Part shown: piece by piece, positions 61,146 through 64,000 of the stretch
Position numbering within the stretch: position 1 is the stretch's first letter
How the letters are laid out: each line of letters begins with the position of its first letter
Source of the DNA: Haliscomenobacter hydrossis DSM 1100
GTDB taxonomy: Bacteria; Bacteroidota; Bacteroidia; Chitinophagales; Saprospiraceae
DNA length: 64,000 nt
Reading direction: 5' to 3'
Assembly: GCF_000212735.1 (NCBI RefSeq)
Contig: NC_015510.1
Span: forward strand, 4,155,001 to 4,219,000
Position numbers and translations under genes: made by a program
The notes under the pieces: generated by a model
Told to the model about the DNA's origin: nothing
Databases searched by the model: none
What the model saw: only the letters and a program-made list of their open reading frames with translations

Positions 61146-63050
61146 ATGGCTGATGTGATTCAGCTACTGCCCGACTCAATTGCCAATCAAATCGCTGCTG
61201 GTGAGGTCATTCAACGCCCTGCTTCGGTAGTCAAAGAGTTGATGGAGAATTCGGTAGACGCAGGCAGCAAGAACATCAAGTTGATTGTAAAGGATGCTGG
61301 ACGAACCCTGATTCAGGTGATCGATGATGGCTGTGGCATGTCTGAAACCGACGCCCGGATGTCTTTTGAGCGCCATGCAACCTCCAAAATCCGCAGTGCC
61401 GATGATTTGTTTGCCATTCGCACCATGGGCTTTCGTGGAGAGGCGCTGGCTTCCATTGCTTCCGTTGCCCAGGTTGAATTGCGAACCCGCCGCCACGCCA
61501 GCGAAGTGGGCACCCTTATCCAGGCCGAAGGCTCCAAAGTAAAATCACAGGAACCTTGCCAAACGGCAGCCGGGACGAGTTTTGCCGTCAAAAACCTATT
61601 TTTCAACGTACCCGCCCGGCGCAATTTTCTCAAAGCCAACACCGTAGAATTTCGACATATTCTGGATGAGTTCGAACGCATCGTGCTGGCCAATGCCGAT
61701 GTTTTTTTCTCGTTGCACCACAATGGTTCCGAAGTTTTCCATTTACCGCCCGGCAACTTGCGTCAGCGCATTCTGGGGGTTTTTGGCAATGCCGTCAACA
61801 CCCGTCTGGTGCCCGTGGTGGAAGAAACCGACATCATCCAAATCAAAGGATTTGTGGGCAAACCCGAGTTTGCCAAAAAGGTACGGGGAGAACAGTATTT
61901 TTTTGTCAACAGTCGCTTCATCAAAAGCAGCTATTTGCACCACGCCGTGATGAGCGCTTACGAAGAAGTATTGCCCAAAGAAATGTACCCCTTTTATTTG
62001 CTCTTTTTGGACATTGATCCGGCCAGAATTGATGTCAATGTACACCCCACCAAGCAGGAGATCAAATTTGAAGACGATCGGCTGGTGTACAATTACCTCA
62101 AAGTAGCTGTGCGGCACGGCCTGGGTCAACACGGGGTGATGCCTTCGCTCGATTTTGAACAAGAAACCAGCTTACAACTGCCTTATCTATCCTCCAAGAT
62201 GGATCAGGACAAACCCTTCACTACGCCGCCACGCAACAGCAGTGCCTGGCAAAGTGATGAACCCAAAGCCTTCAATTCGGGTAAAGAAGATCATGCTGAA
62301 CAACACCGGGAGGAAAACAACTTGCGCAATTGGCAATTGTTGTACAAAGATTTGGGCGGAGCCTCCGAAGGTGATGGTATGGGAGAAGGGGATGACGCAA
62401 GTGGAATGCAAACCATGACCATCGGCAGCTCATGGGCACAAGACGAAGCCACCACTGGTCCCAGTACTGAGGAACCGTTTGGCAAACAACAAAAAGTGCC
62501 TTACCAAATTCATGGCACCTACATCGTCAGCCAAATCAAGTCGGGGTACATGCTCATCGACCAGCAAGCCGCACATGAACGCATCTTGTATGAAAATTAC
62601 CTCAGCATGATGAATGAAAATCGAGCGGCTACTCAGCAACAATTGTTTCCAATCACCCTGAATTTTAGCCCCAACGATGCCGAGATCCTTAAAGACTTGC
62701 TGCCCGATATTCAGCTTTTGGGGTTTGATGTGCAAGAGTTTGGGGGAAACTCTTTTGTGGTCAATGGTTTGCCTGTAGAATTGGCTGGAAAACAAAACGA
62801 ACGCAGCGTAATGGAAACACTGCTCGAACAACATAAAATTGGCCTGGAATTGCAGCTGAATACCCGCGAAAGCCTGGCTCGCTCCATGGCGCGCAGTGCT
62901 GCGGTCAAACGCGGGCAATTGCTCAATGAAGTGGAAATGCAAGCCCTCATGGATCAATTGTTTGCATGTTCAATGCCTTACCGCAGCCCTTTTGGGAAAA
63001 AGTGTTTTGTTACCTACGAATTAGAAGATTTGCAAAAACATTTTGAATAA
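61146..63050 (+). CDS. mutL: DNA mismatch repair protein MutL
   Basis: 634 residues. The N-terminal GHKL ATPase has VVKELMENSVDAG, DDGCGM and TMGFRGEALASIASV. A linker (about 330-445) is Glu/Asn/Gly-rich. In the C-terminal domain DQQAAHERILYE (from Asp472) matches the endonuclease motif, but ACR-type and CPHGRP-type motifs appear as MARSAAVKRG and MPYRSPFGKK, without the zinc-ligand Cys and His. MutL couples MutS recognition to strand incision. Confidence 0.97.
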   Translation: MADVIQLLPDSIANQIAAGEVIQRPASVVKELMENSVDAGSKNIKLIVKDAGRTLIQVIDDGCGMSETDARMSFERHATSKIRSADDLFAIRTMGFRGEALASIASVAQVELRTRRHASEVGTLIQAEGSKVKSQEPCQTAAGTSFAVKNLFFNVPARRNFLKANTVEFRHILDEFERIVLANADVFFSLHHNGSEVFHLPPGNLRQRILGVFGNAVNTRLVPVVEETDIIQIKGFVGKPEFAKKVRGEQYFFVNSRFIKSSYLHHAVMSAYEEVLPKEMYPFYLLFLDIDPARIDVNVHPTKQEIKFEDDRLVYNYLKVAVRHGLGQHGVMPSLDFEQETSLQLPYLSSKMDQDKPFTTPPRNSSAWQSDEPKAFNSGKEDHAEQHREENNLRNWQLLYKDLGGASEGDGMGEGDDASGMQTMTIGSSWAQDEATTGPSTEEPFGKQQKVPYQIHGTYIVSQIKSGYMLIDQQAAHERILYENYLSMMNENRAATQQQLFPITLNFSPNDAEILKDLLPDIQLLGFDVQEFGGNSFVVNGLPVELAGKQNERSVMETLLEQHKIGLELQLNTRESLARSMARSAAVKRGQLLNEVEMQALMDQLFACSMPYRSPFGKKCFVTYELEDLQKHFE

Positions 63051-63128
63051 CTCTAACGGAACCAGCCACTTTGAGCACAGATCACCTGACTGGCGATAAC
63101 TTGGCATGGCCCTTGAAGCTTTTACATC

Positions 63129-63821
63129 ATGACGCGCATTACCGATGTGGTTAAACATTTGTTGATCATCAACGTTTTAGTATTCTTCGCTACTTTGTTG
63201 GCCTGGGGTAATCCTGCTCCTGAGTTGATGGGGCCATTGTTGGGCGGCACGGGAGATTTTGCCAATTGGGAACGCTATCAGTTGGCTTTGTTTTTTCCAA
63301 GCTCCCCGTATTTTCGGCCTTATCAACTGGTGAGCCACATGTTTATGCATGCTGACATTAGGCATCTACTCCTGAACATGCTCGGGTTGTACATGTTCGG
63401 TAGCGCTTTGGAAACCTTTTGGGGGGAGCGAAAGTTTTTGTTTTATTACCTGTTTAGTGGTCTTGGAGGGATGTTGCTGTATTTGTTCGTCAAATATTTG
63501 GAAATAAGCTCGGGAAATGTGGAGGACCAAGTCATGAAGTACTACCTCCAAAATGTTCCGATGCTGGGGGCCTCGGGGGCTATCTTCGGCCTGATGGTCG
63601 GATACGGTATGCAGTTTCCGGACAACGTCATCAGTTTGCTGTTTCCACCAATTTCACTTAAAGCCAAATATTTTGTGCTCATATTTGCAGGCCTCGAATT
63701 GTTTTTTGGCCTGGGTATTGTGAACATCAGCAGCGGGGTAGCACATTTTGCCCACTTGGGTGGTGCATTATTTGGCTTTTTATTGATCCTTTATTGGCGT
63801 AAATACGGCAGTCGGCTATAA
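63129..63821 (+). CDS. Rhomboid family intramembrane serine protease
   Basis: 230 residues, six membrane segments. The nucleophile is Ser149 in LGASGAIFGLM and the base is one of the His in AHFAHLGGALFGF (His209 best placed). HMFMHADIRHLLLNMLGLYMFG gives the conserved His/Asn segment. It cleaves membrane proteins within the bilayer. It is followed by a second rhomboid-like gene, a tandem arrangement common in Bacteroidota. Confidence 0.92.
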   Translation: MTRITDVVKHLLIINVLVFFATLLAWGNPAPELMGPLLGGTGDFANWERYQLALFFPSSPYFRPYQLVSHMFMHADIRHLLLNMLGLYMFGSALETFWGERKFLFYYLFSGLGGMLLYLFVKYLEISSGNVEDQVMKYYLQNVPMLGASGAIFGLMVGYGMQFPDNVISLLFPPISLKAKYFVLIFAGLELFFGLGIVNISSGVAHFAHLGGALFGFLLILYWRKYGSRL

Positions 63822-63870
63822 TATAGTACGAATGCCAGAGGCTGGCCTTTCAAATGACGACAAAACGTTT

Positions 63871-63878
63871 TATTTTTG
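63871..63878 (+). promoter_or_regulatory. -7 element TATTTTTG upstream of the last gene
   Basis: Exact TAnnTTTG 28 nt before the ATG at 63907. The -33 box is unclear. Confidence 0.4.
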
Positions 63879-63906
63879 AATTAAATTCGCATAAGCACGA
63901 TACAAC

Positions 63907-64000
63907 ATGTTAAGGTCGATCTGGGAGGATTTAAAACGGGAATTCAACTACGGGAACGCGGTAACACGCATTATCCTGGTCAACGTTGCGGTGTTTGTAG
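63907..64000 (+). CDS. Start of a second rhomboid-like protein (cut by window end)
   Basis: 31 codons are visible: MLRSIWEDLKREFNYGNAVT, then RIILVNVAVFV. The charged amphipathic start followed by an R-I-I-L-x-N-V helix resembles the beginning of the second rhomboid often found next to the first in Bacteroidota. The rest lies beyond the window, so the call rests on context. Confidence 0.6.
   Translation, partial: MLRSIWEDLKREFNYGNAVTRIILVNVAVFV

Overview
The window reads as a chromosomal segment of a member of the Bacteroidota, most likely the Saprospirales (Haliscomenobacter-like). The evidence is a SusC/RagA-type TonB-dependent receptor, many promoters of the Bacteroidota form (TTTG, 16-23 nt, TAnnTTTG) with no clear Shine-Dalgarno sequences, an RprX/RprY-like two-component pair, the futalosine menaquinone gene mqnC, MORN-caspase proteins, and long low-complexity extensions on IF-2, S1 and S6. 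The species is an inference from protein style, not a database result. No rRNA, tRNA, CRISPR array, prophage or intact insertion sequence was recognised.

Layout. 1-2217: 5' part of a susC-like gene (minus). 2395-5757: sugar aminotransferase, GT39-type membrane glycosyltransferase and FdtA/QdtA-type ketoisomerase, a small deoxy-amino-sugar cluster. 5824-7849: gatA and a secreted Lys/Ala-rich helical protein. 7891-13433: PD40/OmpA protein, PaaE-type ferredoxin reductase, divergent AlkB alkane hydroxylase and an RsmI-like methyltransferase. 13441-17072: ABC exporter and a solitary groEL with a natural His-rich tail. 17202-20758: a cytosolic gluzincin-like metallopeptidase followed by a large metallo-beta-lactamase-fold protein, a two-gene unit of unknown role. 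20857-22159: rpsF-rpsR-rplI. 22306-25721: two tandem secreted MORN-caspases. 25966-29524: DUF4920 lipoprotein, HD hydrolase, a small peptide gene and a divergent helical-repeat protein. 29656-34292: bestrophin, xylB-xylA and glpF. 34397-39860: rsmA, pdxA-lspA, a secreted amidohydrolase and mqnC. 40155-45494: rimP-nusA-infB. 45655-49810: response regulator, histidine kinase and a DUF5691 protein. 49902-54706: two long-chain acyl-CoA ligases flanking a CotH-like secreted protein. 54801-58512: a 42-residue membrane peptide, rpsA and a GHMP (mevalonate kinase-like) kinase. 58929-64000: small secreted protein, NupG-like transporter, conserved hypothetical, mutL, rhomboid and the start of a second rhomboid.

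The most unusual feature is not a gene. Many intergenic gaps hold long inverted repeats whose arms are built from short tandem 'words' that differ from site to site. They include a spacer-less 74-bp perfect palindrome (60647-60720), 50-bp arms with two mismatches (46391-46507) and 37-bp perfect arms (37157-37251). Several overlap or abut stop codons, and in two genes the same GTAGGGGC-type repeat supplies the TAG stop.

Functional links that can be read from the layout: AlkB plus its probable reductase, together with two acyl-CoA ligases and glpF, suggest lipid or alkane use; xylB-xylA gives xylose use; the FdtA-type enzyme plus aminotransferase suggest a 3-amino-3,6-dideoxyhexose for surface glycans.
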